Shown: positions 16,466 to 26,290, counted from the stretch's first letter. The stretch: 64,000 nucleotides of DNA from an uncultured Polaribacter sp. (GCF_947501385.1 NZ_CANMVP010000023.1:16172-80171); one strand, 5' to 3'. Notes: generated from the letters alone by a model not told the origin. Numbers and translations: made by a program.

Positions 16466-17146
16466 ATGCGAATAGATATTATTTCAGTAGCTCCAGATTT
16501 ATTAGAAAGTCCGTTTAACCATTCAATTGTAAAACGTGCTAAAGAAAAAGGTTTGGCAGAAATTATAATTCACGATTTACGTTCTTACGGTTTAGGAAAC
16601 TACAAACAAATAGATGATACACAGTTTGGTGGCGGCGCAGGAATGGTCATGATGATTGAACCCATTGCAAACTGTATTCGGAAATTACAAGCAGAACGCG
16701 TTTATGATGAAGTGATCTATATGACTCCAGATGCAAAAACATTGAATCAATCTACCGCAAATACACTTTCATTAAAAGAAAATATTTTAATTCTTACAGG
16801 ACATTACAAAGGTGTAGACCAAAGAATTAGAGATCTATTTATCACCAAAGAAATTTCTATTGGAGATTATGTTTTAACTGGTGGTGAATTGGCTGCTGCG
16901 GTTTTGGTAGATGCAATTGTACGTTTGATTCCCGGTGTTATTGGCGATGAACAGTCTGCTTTGACAGATTCTTTTCAAGACAACTTATTATCTCCTCCTG
17001 TATATACGAGACCCTCAGATTTTGAAGGAAACAAAGTTCCAGAGATATTATTGACTGGAAATTTCCCTAAAATTGACGATTGGCGAAGTGATCAAGCCTT
17101 CGAAAGAACAAAAAATATTAGACCAGATTTGCTAGAAGATGAGTAG
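16466..17146 (+). CDS. trmD: tRNA (guanine-N1)-methyltransferase TrmD
   Basis: A 226-residue SPOUT methyltransferase that makes m1G37 in tRNAs reading CNN codons, preventing +1 frameshifting. Conserved features are the start MRIDIISVAPDLLESPFNHS, DDTQFGGGAGMVMM, the SAM-knot segments LTGHYKGVDQRI and ISIGDYVLTGGELAA, and SPPVYTRP. The frame is open further upstream, with a possible TTG at 16406, but family alignment and the -7 element at 16453-16460 favour the ATG at 16466. It overlaps the next gene by eight bases. Confidence 0.95.
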   Translation: MRIDIISVAPDLLESPFNHSIVKRAKEKGLAEIIIHDLRSYGLGNYKQIDDTQFGGGAGMVMMIEPIANCIRKLQAERVYDEVIYMTPDAKTLNQSTANTLSLKENILILTGHYKGVDQRIRDLFITKEISIGDYVLTGGELAAAVLVDAIVRLIPGVIGDEQSALTDSFQDNLLSPPVYTRPSDFEGNKVPEILLTGNFPKIDDWRSDQAFERTKNIRPDLLEDE

Positions 17147-18626
17147 TATTCAAAAAATTACATCTTATTATAAAACCAACAAAGCAATTACCTGGGTTTT
17201 AGGTTTTCAAATATTTAGATTGCTATTGCTTCCGTTTATGGGGCTAATGCCGCAAGATGCATACTACTATTTATACGGACAAAATTTATCGCTCTCCTAT
17301 TTTGATCATCCAGGGATGATTGGTTACATTTTAAGAGCATTTACAGATACTTTTGGGCAAACTGTTTTTGTTGTAAAGTTTGCAGACTTTACCATTACCT
17401 CTTTAACCATCCTAAGTTTTTACAAACTTTCTTGTTATTTTTTATCTAAAAACAGACAACACAAAGCATTCATTCTATTTGCTTCTACTATTTTTGTTTC
17501 TATTCTATCTTTTAATTCCACGCCAGATGTACCTTTATTACTATTCTGGACCTTGAGCTTAATTTGTTTGTACAAAGCAATTTTTGAAGAAAAAAAATGG
17601 TTTTGGATTTTAGGCGGAATTGCTATGGGGCTTGCATTCAACAGTAAATACACCGCCATTTTATTACAAATTGGTTTGTTTGCATTTTTATTATTCTCTA
17701 ATAAATATAGAAAACTACTATTTTCTCCTTGGTTATGGGTTTCAATTATTATTTCGGTTGCAATTACATTTCCCGTTTGGTATTGGAACTATAAAAATGA
17801 ATTTGCCTCCTTTGTATTTCAATCTTCTGCAAGAACAAATTCTATTAGTAAGTTCGAAATTTCTCCTAAAAATTTCTTTGGTGCCATTGGGCATCAACTC
17901 TTTTTATTATTGCCTATTTTATTTTTGGTCATTGTTACATTCACATTTAAATACATTAAAAGAGCTGTATTGAAGTTTAAACTTCCACAATCAAAAACAC
18001 TATTCTTGTTAGCCTTTTTTGTTCCTACTTTTGTTGGGTTTTTCCTTATCACTCCTATTTATTGGGTAAAATTAAATTGGATGATGCCTTCTTATATTTC
18101 AGGAATTATCCTCGCAGGAATGTTTATCAGTAAAAAATTATTGAAAATTCAAATTATAATATCGATTGTTTTTCATGTATTAGTAGGTCTTCAAGTTATG
18201 TTCTATTTGGTACCTATTAAAAGTGATGATACTTGGGTTGGCTGGAAAGAATTGGCTTTAGAAACCGAAAAGTTACAAGAAAAATATACCAACACTTTTG
18301 TGTTTTCTAATGATAATTACAAAACAACTGCCTGTTTAAATTTTTTTATGGATGACAAAGTGTATGCTCAAAACATTATAGGTTTACCAGCATTGCATTT
18401 CGATTATTTAGGCGATAACTTAGCAACCTTAAAAGGAAAAAACGCATTGTTTATAGATTCTGATAAGCGTTTTAGAGATGCGGACAAAAAAGGAGAGGTG
18501 AATCCTTTACTGACCTCATACTTTAAAAAAGTAACTGAATTAGCGCCAATTATCATCAAAATAAACAGTAAAGAAGCAAGAAAATTTTGGGTTTTCTATT
18601 GTATTGATTATCAACCTAAAAAATAA
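17139..18626 (+). CDS. GT39/ArnT-like integral membrane glycosyltransferase
   Basis: A 495-residue polytopic protein. About ten hydrophobic segments fill the first two thirds. The first periplasmic loop carries the acidic site (QDAYYYLYGQNLSLSYFDHPG, about 40-60) typical of protein O-mannosyltransferase/ArnT-family enzymes that use polyprenyl-phosphate sugars. The C-terminal 150 residues form a soluble domain. The acceptor may be lipid A, a glycan or protein; it cannot be decided here. Its start lies inside the end of trmD (eight-base overlap). Confidence 0.82.
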   Translation: MSSIQKITSYYKTNKAITWVLGFQIFRLLLLPFMGLMPQDAYYYLYGQNLSLSYFDHPGMIGYILRAFTDTFGQTVFVVKFADFTITSLTILSFYKLSCYFLSKNRQHKAFILFASTIFVSILSFNSTPDVPLLLFWTLSLICLYKAIFEEKKWFWILGGIAMGLAFNSKYTAILLQIGLFAFLLFSNKYRKLLFSPWLWVSIIISVAITFPVWYWNYKNEFASFVFQSSARTNSISKFEISPKNFFGAIGHQLFLLLPILFLVIVTFTFKYIKRAVLKFKLPQSKTLFLLAFFVPTFVGFFLITPIYWVKLNWMMPSYISGIILAGMFISKKLLKIQIIISIVFHVLVGLQVMFYLVPIKSDDTWVGWKELALETEKLQEKYTNTFVFSNDNYKTTACLNFFMDDKVYAQNIIGLPALHFDYLGDNLATLKGKNALFIDSDKRFRDADKKGEVNPLLTSYFKKVTELAPIIIKINSKEARKFWVFYCIDYQPKK

Positions 18627-18659
18627 TTGATTTTAGTTTTATCAACTAAAAAAAAGTAC

Positions 18660-18667
18660 TATTTTTG
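18660..18667 (+). promoter_or_regulatory. -7 promoter element TATTTTTG upstream of rplS
   Basis: TATTTTTG matches TAnnTTTG. It lies 69 bp before the rplS start, giving an untranslated leader of about 60 bases, long enough for a regulatory structure though none is evident. A TTG at 18628-18630 is too distant to be a good -33 element. Confidence 0.45.
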
Positions 18668-18736
18668 CACACGCTAAATTAACCTCTGACGAAAAAATCG
18701 TGAACGTTGCTTTACAAAAAATTATAAATATTTAAT

Positions 18737-19087
18737 ATGGAAGCTTTAATAAAATTTGTTCAAGACGAATTTGTAACAAAAAAAGAATTTGCAGAATTTG
18801 CAGCTGGTGATACAATTACTGTATACTACGAAATTAAAGAGGGAGAAAAAGTAAGAACTCAGTTTTTTAGAGGAGTTGTGATACAAAGAAGAGGCGCTGG
18901 TCTTTCTGAAACTTTTACAATCAGAAAAATGTCTGGTACTGTAGGTGTTGAAAGAATTTTTCCTGTAAACTTACCTTCTATTCAAAAAATTGAAGTTAAT
19001 AAAAGAGGAAAAGTACGTAGAGCACGTATTTTCTACTTTAGAGGTCTTACTGGTAAAAAAGCTAGAATTACTGAAAAAAGAAGATAA
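18737..19087 (+). CDS. rplS: 50S ribosomal protein bL19
   Basis: A 116-residue ribosomal protein at the 30S-50S interface. Family landmarks are FAAGDTITVYYEIKEGEKVRTQFFRGVVIQRRGAG, SETFTIRKMSGTVGVERIFPVNLPSI and the basic end KRGKVRRARIFYFRGLTGKKARI. Length is normal. It follows trmD by two genes, close to the widespread trmD-rplS linkage, here interrupted by a membrane glycosyltransferase gene. It has its own promoter and terminator. Confidence 0.98.
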   Translation: MEALIKFVQDEFVTKKEFAEFAAGDTITVYYEIKEGEKVRTQFFRGVVIQRRGAGLSETFTIRKMSGTVGVERIFPVNLPSIQKIEVNKRGKVRRARIFYFRGLTGKKARITEKRR

Positions 19088-19108
19088 TTCTTCAATTTAT
19101 AAAAAATT

Positions 19109-19142
19109 AAAAGGCGCTGTATGTATTACAGCGCCTTTTTTA
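19109..19142 (+). terminator. Rho-independent terminator of rplS
   Basis: Perfect 12-bp stem AAAGGCGCTGTA / TACAGCGCCTTT, loop TGTAT, and a T tract. It begins 22 bp after the rplS stop. Confidence 0.93.
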
Positions 19143-19791
19143 ATTAACAAATGTTCATAACCTAAGTTAATATAATGTTGATTTATAATTAGTTAAATGT
19201 TTTGTAGATTTATAAAACGTATATATATTGCAATTGTATTTACAAAGTAGTTAAACTGATTGGTCTTCAAAAGCTAAAAAGAAATTATCAGTAAATTCAT
19301 AAAGTAACGTTCTTTATATATTGGTTGTCAAATAATTAAAAATACAAAGTAGAAGAATTCGTGGTAAAAAACTTTTTTTTTGAACATATTTGATTTTAGG
19401 AAACAAGCAATAGAAACATTGATAAAAATCTTCAAAAAGCAGCATGCTTTTTTAAAATTAAGAATGTTTCAAAACAAGAAATAGTTAGTATAATTTCATT
19501 CGAAAGAAAGAAATATAAGTGTATTCTTATGTATTCTGTAGCAATGCAGACTAGTTTCGAAACTATTTCAAAGAAGCCATATCATAGCAAGAAATTGTTA
19601 GATATGGCTTTTATTTTAAACTTCTACGAAATCGATTTCAAAAATTATCGAAAATGCAATAAAACCCTTCAATTAATAGCATTTTACCAATAATAATACC
19701 AACTATAATTCTTAAATTTGCTCGCTTTCCTAAAAATGATTCTTCATTAAAAAGCAATCCTATTTGTACAATTACCTAAAATTCAATTTAC
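19143..19791. other. 650-bp gene-free region with two further terminator-like hairpins; possible ncRNA
   Basis: No convincing open frame on either strand and no tRNA signature. It holds a hairpin with T tract at 19434-19453 (AAAAAGCA / TGCTTTTT), a 14-bp perfect palindrome TAGTTTCGAAACTA at 19552-19565, and a terminator-like hairpin at 19574-19617 (AAGCCATATC / GATATGGCTT, then TTATTTT). Terminators with no gene before them suggest one or more small transcripts on the + strand. No known RNA family is recognised. Confidence 0.4.
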
Positions 19792-22017
19792 ATGAGCAAA
19801 ATAGCTAAAATAATATATACAAAAACAGACGAAGCACCTGCTTTGGCAACGCGTTCTTTTTTACCCATTGTTAAAGCTTTTACAAAATCTTCTAACATAG
19901 AAATTGAAGTAAAAGACATCTCATTAGCTTCGAGAATTTTGGCTAATTTTTCTGATTATTTAAAAGAAGATCAAAAAGTAGAAGACGCTTTGGCGCAACT
20001 AGGAGATTTGGCAAAACAACCAGACACAAATATTATAAAGTTACCAAATATTAGTGCATCTGTACCGCAATTAAATGAAGCTATTAGTGAATTACAGTCT
20101 TTGGGCTATGCAATTCCGAATTATCCTGAAGAAGCAACTACAGACGAGGACAAAGCTGTTTTAGCATTGTACAACAAAGTAAAAGGCTCTGCTGTAAACC
20201 CTGTTTTACGTGAAGGAAATTCAGATAGAAGAGCGCCAAAAGCGGTAAAAAATTATGCCCGTAAAAATCCACATGCTATGGGTGCTTGGTCTGCAGATTC
20301 TAAAACACATGTAGCTACCATGACATCAGGTGATTTTGCACACAATGAAAAATCTATAACTACCAAAGAGGCAACTACGATAAGTATTCACCACATTGCA
20401 AAAAATGGAACCAAAATAGTTTTAAAAGAATCTTTAGACTTATTGGAAGGAGAAATTATTGATGCGACTGTAATGAGTAAAAAAGCATTAATTGACTTTT
20501 TAGAAGAGCAGTATGAAGATGCTTTAGACAAAAGCGTATTGTTTTCTTTGCACATGAAAGCAACCATGATGAAAGTTTCTGATCCCATTATATTTGGCCA
20601 TGCTGTTCGTGTATTCTTTAAAGATTTGTTTAAAAAACATGGCAAATCGTTTGAAACAATTGGAGTTGACGTCAATAACGGATTGGGTAATTTACTAGAA
20701 AAATTAAGTGAATTATCAGAAGAAAAACGCAAAGAAATTAGAGAAGACATTAGATTTGCTATGGATCATGGACCAGATTTGGCAATGGTAAATAGTGAAA
20801 GAGGTATTACCAATTTACATGTACCAAGTGATGTAATTATAGATGCTTCTATGCCAGCAATGATTAGAACTTCTGGCCAAATGTATAATGCCGATGGTAA
20901 ATTACAAGACACCAAAGCAATAATTCCTGATAGCTCCTACGCGGGCATTTATACTGCCACCATCGATTTTTGTAAAAAAAATGGTGCTTTTGATCCTACA
21001 ACAATGGGTACTGTGCCAAATGTTGGTTTAATGGCGCAAAAAGCGGAGGAATATGGTTCTCATGATAAAACTTTTGAAATCTCTGAAAACGGTAAGGTAG
21101 TCGTTTTAGATGCTGATGGAAATACATTAATAACCCACACAGTAGAAACTGGTGACATTTGGAGAATGTGCCAAACAAAAGATGCCCCAGTACAAGATTG
21201 GGTAAAGTTAGCAGTAACTAGAGCAAGCGCTTCTAAAATGCCTGCAATCTTTTGGTTAGATAAAAACAGAGCACACGATGCTGAAATCATTAAAAAAGTA
21301 AATGCATATTTACCAAATCATAATACTACTGGCTTAGATATTCAAATTTTATCACCAATAGATGCAACTCATTTTACGTTAGATCGAATTAAAAAAGGAG
21401 AAGATACCATATCTGTTTCAGGAAACGTTTTACGCGATTATTTAACAGATTTATTCCCTATTTTAGAATTAGGTACTTCAGCAAAAATGCTGTCTATTGT
21501 TCCTTTAATGAATGGTGGTGGTTTGTTTGAAACGGGTGCTGGTGGTTCTGCTCCTAAACATGTGCAACAATTCTTAGAAGAAAACCATTTACGTTGGGAT
21601 TCTTTAGGTGAATTTTTAGCATTAGCCGTTTCGTTAGAACATTTAGGAAGGTCAAACAACAACGAAAAAGCATTGGTTTTAGCGGAAACATTAGACGATG
21701 CTACAGACACCTTTTTAGACCATATGAAATCACCTTCTAGAAAAGTGGGTGAGTTAGACAATAGAGGAAGTCATTTTTACATCGCTTTGTATTGGTCACA
21801 AGCTTTAGCTAGCCAAACTAAGAATGAAGAATTAAAATCAGCCTTCACAAAATTAGCGAACGATTTAGCAGCTAATGAAAGTAAAGTCATAAAAGAATTG
21901 AATGCAATTCAAGGTTCTGCTGTTGAGATTGGGGGCTATTATCAACCCAACAATGCGTTAGCTAATAAAGCAATGAGACCTAATATTACTTTAAATTCAT
22001 TATTAGAAGGTTTCTAG
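19792..22017 (+). CDS. icd: NADP-dependent isocitrate dehydrogenase, monomeric type
   Basis: A 741-residue TCA-cycle enzyme that oxidatively decarboxylates isocitrate to 2-oxoglutarate, making NADPH. Length near 740 and the start SKIAKIIYTKTDEAPALATRSFLPI are diagnostic of the monomeric IDH-II class rather than the 45-kDa dimeric class. Other landmarks are NPVLREGNSDRRAPKAVKNYA, DVNNGLGNLLEKL, SYAGIYTATIDFCKKNGAFDP and GGGLFETGAGGSAPKHVQQF. Start ATG at 19792. A perfect palindromic terminator follows. Confidence 0.96.
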   Translation: MSKIAKIIYTKTDEAPALATRSFLPIVKAFTKSSNIEIEVKDISLASRILANFSDYLKEDQKVEDALAQLGDLAKQPDTNIIKLPNISASVPQLNEAISELQSLGYAIPNYPEEATTDEDKAVLALYNKVKGSAVNPVLREGNSDRRAPKAVKNYARKNPHAMGAWSADSKTHVATMTSGDFAHNEKSITTKEATTISIHHIAKNGTKIVLKESLDLLEGEIIDATVMSKKALIDFLEEQYEDALDKSVLFSLHMKATMMKVSDPIIFGHAVRVFFKDLFKKHGKSFETIGVDVNNGLGNLLEKLSELSEEKRKEIREDIRFAMDHGPDLAMVNSERGITNLHVPSDVIIDASMPAMIRTSGQMYNADGKLQDTKAIIPDSSYAGIYTATIDFCKKNGAFDPTTMGTVPNVGLMAQKAEEYGSHDKTFEISENGKVVVLDADGNTLITHTVETGDIWRMCQTKDAPVQDWVKLAVTRASASKMPAIFWLDKNRAHDAEIIKKVNAYLPNHNTTGLDIQILSPIDATHFTLDRIKKGEDTISVSGNVLRDYLTDLFPILELGTSAKMLSIVPLMNGGGLFETGAGGSAPKHVQQFLEENHLRWDSLGEFLALAVSLEHLGRSNNNEKALVLAETLDDATDTFLDHMKSPSRKVGELDNRGSHFYIALYWSQALASQTKNEELKSAFTKLANDLAANESKVIKELNAIQGSAVEIGGYYQPNNALANKAMRPNITLNSLLEGF

Positions 22018-22045
22018 TTGTAAAATTTTCATAAAACATTAACAT

Positions 22046-22073
22046 AAAGAGTGCTAGCTAGCACTCTTTTTTA
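22046..22073 (+). terminator. Rho-independent terminator of icd
   Basis: A 24-bp perfect palindrome (AAAGAGTGCTAG / CTAGCACTCTTT) followed by more T residues, 28 bp after the icd stop. Confidence 0.87.
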
Positions 22074-22075
22074 TT

Positions 22076-22083
22076 TAGATTTG
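22076..22083 (+). promoter_or_regulatory. -7 promoter element TAGATTTG of the exporter operon
   Basis: Matches TAnnTTTG, directly after the icd terminator and 23 bp before the adaptor gene start at 22107. No clear -33 element, which would overlap the terminator. Confidence 0.4.
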
Positions 22084-22106
22084 GTTTTGTATCAAACCAA
22101 CGCAAC

Positions 22107-23354
22107 ATGACTAAGAAAAAAATTACTCTAATTGCTGTAATAGCGCTCATTTTAATATTCGCTACTTACAGCTATTTTTCACCATCTTCAGATGGTAAAG
22201 TGTATCTCACAACCAAAGTTAAAAAAGGAAATTTTGTAAGTGAAGTTGTTACCTCTGGTGAAGCCCAATCTACCAGTTTAAAAAAAATTAATGGTCCAGA
22301 AAATCTAAGAAAATTTAAACTGAGAGAAATAAAAATTCAAGATTTAGTTGCAGAAGGCACCATTGTAAAAAAGGGTGAATATGTTGGTAGACTTGATCCT
22401 TCGGGAGTAAATGAGCAAGTTATAGATGCAAGATTAAATTTAGAAGCAGCCGTTTCTAAATACACACAAGAACAATTAGACACTACCTTATCTTTAAAAC
22501 AAGAACGTAATTCTTTAAAAGATTTAGGCTTTAGTATGGAAGAAACGAAGTTAGAATTAAAGCAATCTATTTATGAACCACCTGCAACGATTAGAAAATT
22601 AGAAATTCAGTTTGAAAAACTTGAAAGAGATTATAGAGAAAAGCAAGAAAATTATAAAATTAAGAAGAGACAAGCCAATGCCAGAATGGTGGAAGTAGGT
22701 ACAAAAGTCTCGAAAATTAGAAAAGAATTAAACAATCTTTTAGATTTATTAAAATCGTTCACCATCTATTCAAACGGAAACGGAATGATCACTTATGTGA
22801 GAGAATGGAATGGAGTGAAGAAAAAAGTAGGCTCTTCTATTAGTCCTTGGGATCCTTCTATTGCTAGTTTACCAGATTTAACTAAAATGGAATCTAAAAC
22901 CTACGCAAACGAGGTAGATATTAGAAGAATTAAAAAAGGGCTCACCGTAAAAGTAGGTTTTGATGCTTTTCCTGATGTTGAATTAGATGGTATTGTAACT
23001 GATGTTGCGAATGTTGGTGAAAAGAAAAGGGGTTCGGATATTAAAGTGTTTCAAGTATTAATTAAGTTGAATGAAACTGATAATAATATCAGACCCGGAA
23101 TGACCACCTCAAACAGAATTTTAACCTTTCAAAGAAAAGATGTTTTAAGCATACCTTTAGAAGCGGTTTTTTCTAAAGATTCTATAACGTATGTGTACAC
23201 CAAAACTGGTTTCTCCATCAATAAAAAACAAGTAAAAATTGGCGATTCAAATAACGACGCTGTAATTATTGAAAAAGGTTTATCTGAATCTGATGAAGTT
23301 TATTTAAACAAACCAGAAGGACAAGACAAAACGAGAATAGCAAAACTAAATTAA
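22107..23354 (+). CDS. HlyD/MacA-like periplasmic adaptor of a tripartite exporter
   Basis: A 415-residue membrane-fusion protein. One N-terminal membrane anchor (about 5-23, ITLIAVIALILIFATYSYF) is followed by a lipoyl/barrel half-motif (about 40-95). A long helical hairpin (about 105-210, many charged heptads) comes next, then a beta-barrel domain (about 250-345) and the membrane-proximal domain ending NKPEGQDKTRIAKLN. It bridges the inner-membrane permease and the TolC-like protein encoded next (8-bp gap to the permease gene). Substrate unknown. Confidence 0.88.
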   Translation: MTKKKITLIAVIALILIFATYSYFSPSSDGKVYLTTKVKKGNFVSEVVTSGEAQSTSLKKINGPENLRKFKLREIKIQDLVAEGTIVKKGEYVGRLDPSGVNEQVIDARLNLEAAVSKYTQEQLDTTLSLKQERNSLKDLGFSMEETKLELKQSIYEPPATIRKLEIQFEKLERDYREKQENYKIKKRQANARMVEVGTKVSKIRKELNNLLDLLKSFTIYSNGNGMITYVREWNGVKKKVGSSISPWDPSIASLPDLTKMESKTYANEVDIRRIKKGLTVKVGFDAFPDVELDGIVTDVANVGEKKRGSDIKVFQVLIKLNETDNNIRPGMTTSNRILTFQRKDVLSIPLEAVFSKDSITYVYTKTGFSINKKQVKIGDSNNDAVIIEKGLSESDEVYLNKPEGQDKTRIAKLN

Positions 23355-23361
23355 CTTTTCT

Positions 23362-24738
23362 ATGTTTAACAAAATTTATATAGAAAAGCTAAAATCTAAT
23401 TTTAGTGAAGCTGTACGTGTAATAGCCACCAATAAAATTAGAACACTCCTTACTTCTTTAGGTATTATTTTTGGTGTTGCCGCTGTAATTACAATGCTAG
23501 CCATTGGTAGTGGTGCAGAAAAAGAAATTTTAGCACAATTAGAATTAGTAGGCGTAAATAATATCGTAATTACTCCCATTTCTGATGAAAAATCTGACAG
23601 CAACTCCGATGAGGAATCTGAAGATGGGGCTGCAGAATCGAATCGTTTTTCTAAAGGATTAGACTTATTGGATGCAAAAAGTATTCAAAAATATATCCCT
23701 TCTGTAAAAATTGTGAGTCCCGAAATAATCTTAGAAACCTATGTAATTAAAAAAGGAAGACAAAGTCCCGTAAAATTAATTGGCGTTTCTAAAGAATATT
23801 TTGAAACCTCTAACATCGATATAGAAAGTGGAAAAAACTTTTCTTTACCGCAATCTGAAAATGCATTACCCGTTTGTATTATTGGTAAGAAAATTGAGAA
23901 AAAACTTTTTACTGGAGAAAGTGCCATTGGAAAAAGAATCAAAGTGAAAGATGTTTGGTTGCAAGTAATTGGTGTCATTGAAGAAAAATTTATTTCAGAT
24001 ACTGCGCAAGAAAACTTAGGGATTAGAGATATGAATCAAGATATTTATATTCCATTACAAACCTTTTTAGTTCGTTATAAAGACAGAAAAATTATTAGTG
24101 ACGAACCCTTAGATTTTAGTGGAGGTGGGATGATTATTATTGGAGGCCAACAACAAGGTCCAAAAAAGAGAATTCCCAGAGGTAATTACCATCAAATAGA
24201 CAAACTTATTGTACAAGTTAATGACTCAAAAGAGTTAAACGCAACTGCAGATGTATTGAGTAGAATGTTAAAAAGAAGACATAACAATAGGTTAGATTTT
24301 GAAATTTCTATTCCTATTCAATTGCTAAAACAACAACAAAAAACCAAACAAATTTTCAACATCGTTTTAAGTATTATTGCAGGTATTTCTCTACTCATTG
24401 GTGGTATTGGTATTATGAACATTATGTTGGCATCTGTTTTAGAAAGAACAAAAGAAATTGGCATTATTAGAGCCATAGGTGCAACCCAAGAAGATGTAAT
24501 TCTTCAATTTTTAACAGAATCTGTATTGGTAAGCATTGGTGGTGGTATTATTGGAATTGCTTTGGGTATTATTGCCTCCTATATCTTAGAAATTACCACA
24601 GGTATTGAAACGATATTATCTTTAAGTTCTATTTTACTAGCATTTTTTGTAGCAACACTAATTGGTTTGGTTTTTGGAATTGCTCCTGCAAGATCTGCTG
24701 CAAGTAAAAGTCCTATTGAAGCTATTAGACATGAATAA
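23362..24738 (+). CDS. MacB-like ABC transporter permease (no fused ATPase)
   Basis: A 458-residue FtsX/MacB-type permease. First TM at about 22-48 (NKIRTLLTSLGIIFGVAAVITMLAIGSG as the family start), a large periplasmic MacB_PCD domain (about 50-320, with an acidic insert of Ser/Asp/Glu near 75-95), then an FtsX domain with three TMs (about 335-455) ending IAPARSAASKSPIEAIRHE. Mechanotransmission-type permeases need a LolD-like ATPase. None is fused here and none is encoded between this gene and its operon partners, so the ATPase must come from elsewhere. Overlap-free junction with the TolC gene (4 bp). Confidence 0.88.
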   Translation: MFNKIYIEKLKSNFSEAVRVIATNKIRTLLTSLGIIFGVAAVITMLAIGSGAEKEILAQLELVGVNNIVITPISDEKSDSNSDEESEDGAAESNRFSKGLDLLDAKSIQKYIPSVKIVSPEIILETYVIKKGRQSPVKLIGVSKEYFETSNIDIESGKNFSLPQSENALPVCIIGKKIEKKLFTGESAIGKRIKVKDVWLQVIGVIEEKFISDTAQENLGIRDMNQDIYIPLQTFLVRYKDRKIISDEPLDFSGGGMIIIGGQQQGPKKRIPRGNYHQIDKLIVQVNDSKELNATADVLSRMLKRRHNNRLDFEISIPIQLLKQQQKTKQIFNIVLSIIAGISLLIGGIGIMNIMLASVLERTKEIGIIRAIGATQEDVILQFLTESVLVSIGGGIIGIALGIIASYILEITTGIETILSLSSILLAFFVATLIGLVFGIAPARSAASKSPIEAIRHE

Positions 24739-24742
24739 AACT

Positions 24743-26203
24743 ATGAAAAAAATAATTATATCTCTTTGTTTTCTAATAACAGGAATTACTTTAGGACAAG
24801 AAAAACAATTTATTACCTTAGATCAGGCAATAGCAATAGCGCAAGAAAAATCTCCTGATTATAAAGCGTTATTAAATCAAAATCAGGCAAGTTATTGGCG
24901 TTATAGAAACTACAAAGCAAGTTTTTTACCACAATTAAGATTAGATGCAACGCTACCACAATATTCTAACTCTATAAACAGAATTACAAATGATGAAGGA
25001 GAAGATATATTTGTACAAACCAACCAATCTCGTTTAGAAGGGGTTTTATCTTTAAATCAGAATGTAGCACTTACTGGGGGTACCTTATCTTTTAGTTCTC
25101 AATTAGAACGTGTAGATTTATTTTCTAATGATGCCACAAGGTTTGCAGTGGTTCCTTTTTCTATAAACTATAGGCAAAACTCTCTATTTTACAATGAGTT
25201 TAAATGGGATAAAAAAATAGAGCCTTTACTTTATGAAGAAGCAAAAAGGGAATTTATAGAAAACATGGAGCAAATTTCTTTAAATACAGCTAGAAGATAT
25301 TTTGCGCTGTTAAAAGCGCAAATGCAAACTAAAATTGCAGCGTCGAATTTATCGAATCAAGACACGTTATTTCAAATCGCAAAAGGAAGATTTAAAATGG
25401 GGAAAATTGCAGAAAACGATTTACTTCAAATTGAATTATCTGTACTAAACTCAAAAAACAATGTGACTACCAATGAAATTTCTCTAAAAAGAAGCTCTCA
25501 AAATCTGGCTCGTTATTTAGAATTAGAAACAGAGAATATTTCTTTAAATATTCCGAAGGAATTATCAACTTTTACAGTAACTGTAGAAAAAGCTTTAGAA
25601 GAAGCAAATTCAAATAGAAAAGCAGTAATAGAATTTCGTAGAAAACGTATACAGGCAGAAAAAGAAGTAGCAGAAGTGAGAGGTAGTAATAGACTGCAAG
25701 TAAGATTGAACGCAAATTTTGGTGTATCTCAACAAGGAAGCGTTTTTAATGATTTGTTTATGGATTATAACCAACAACAAAGAGTTACCATTTCTGTGGG
25801 TATTCCTATTTTAGATTGGGGCGTTTCTAAATCTCGAAGAAAATTAGTGGAAGCAAACAAAGATCTGATAAATACAAATGTAGAACAGGATGAACAAGAG
25901 TTTGAGCAAGAGATATACTTACACGTTTTAAATTGGCAAAACCAGCGAAACTTTTTAGAAACTGCTCAAAAAGCGCAAGAAATTGCGATAAAAAGATATG
26001 ACATCACGAAGAAAAGATTCATTTTAGGAAAAATAACAATTACAGATTTAAACATCGCTTTGCAGGAAAAGGATAATTCTGTACTTCGATATTTAAATTC
26101 TTTAGAACAATTCTGGGTAGATTATTACACCTTAAGAAGATTAACCTTGTATGATTTTATGAAAAACAGAAAAATTGAAGTGAATGATATTATTTACGAT
26201 TAA
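24743..26203 (+). CDS. TolC family outer-membrane efflux protein
   Basis: A 486-residue outer-membrane channel. Signal peptide MKKIIISLCFLITGITLGQ, then two OEP repeats rich in long amphipathic helices (about 25-250 and 265-480). Typical motifs are ITLDQAIAIAQEKSPDYKALLNQ at the N terminus and a second-half VEKALEEANSNRKAVIEFRRKRIQAEKEV. It completes the export duct with the adaptor and permease genes. An ATG four codons upstream (24731) and much earlier in-frame codons exist inside the permease gene; 24743 was chosen because MKK begins the signal peptide. Confidence 0.9.
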   Translation: MKKIIISLCFLITGITLGQEKQFITLDQAIAIAQEKSPDYKALLNQNQASYWRYRNYKASFLPQLRLDATLPQYSNSINRITNDEGEDIFVQTNQSRLEGVLSLNQNVALTGGTLSFSSQLERVDLFSNDATRFAVVPFSINYRQNSLFYNEFKWDKKIEPLLYEEAKREFIENMEQISLNTARRYFALLKAQMQTKIAASNLSNQDTLFQIAKGRFKMGKIAENDLLQIELSVLNSKNNVTTNEISLKRSSQNLARYLELETENISLNIPKELSTFTVTVEKALEEANSNRKAVIEFRRKRIQAEKEVAEVRGSNRLQVRLNANFGVSQQGSVFNDLFMDYNQQQRVTISVGIPILDWGVSKSRRKLVEANKDLINTNVEQDEQEFEQEIYLHVLNWQNQRNFLETAQKAQEIAIKRYDITKKRFILGKITITDLNIALQEKDNSVLRYLNSLEQFWVDYYTLRRLTLYDFMKNRKIEVNDIIYD

Positions 26204-26251
26204 GACCTTATTTTAAAATACTTTTAACGTTTTTTTAGCACTTTAGAGTTG

Positions 26252-26259
26252 TACTTTTG
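26252..26259 (+). promoter_or_regulatory. -7 promoter element TACTTTTG of the TonB receptor operon
   Basis: Matches TAnnTTTG, 31 bp before the receptor start at 26291. A weak -33-like TTTTTTAG lies about 20 bp upstream. Confidence 0.45.
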
Positions 26260-26290
26260 TTGCAATTATCTACTTAATAATTAAACAAAA

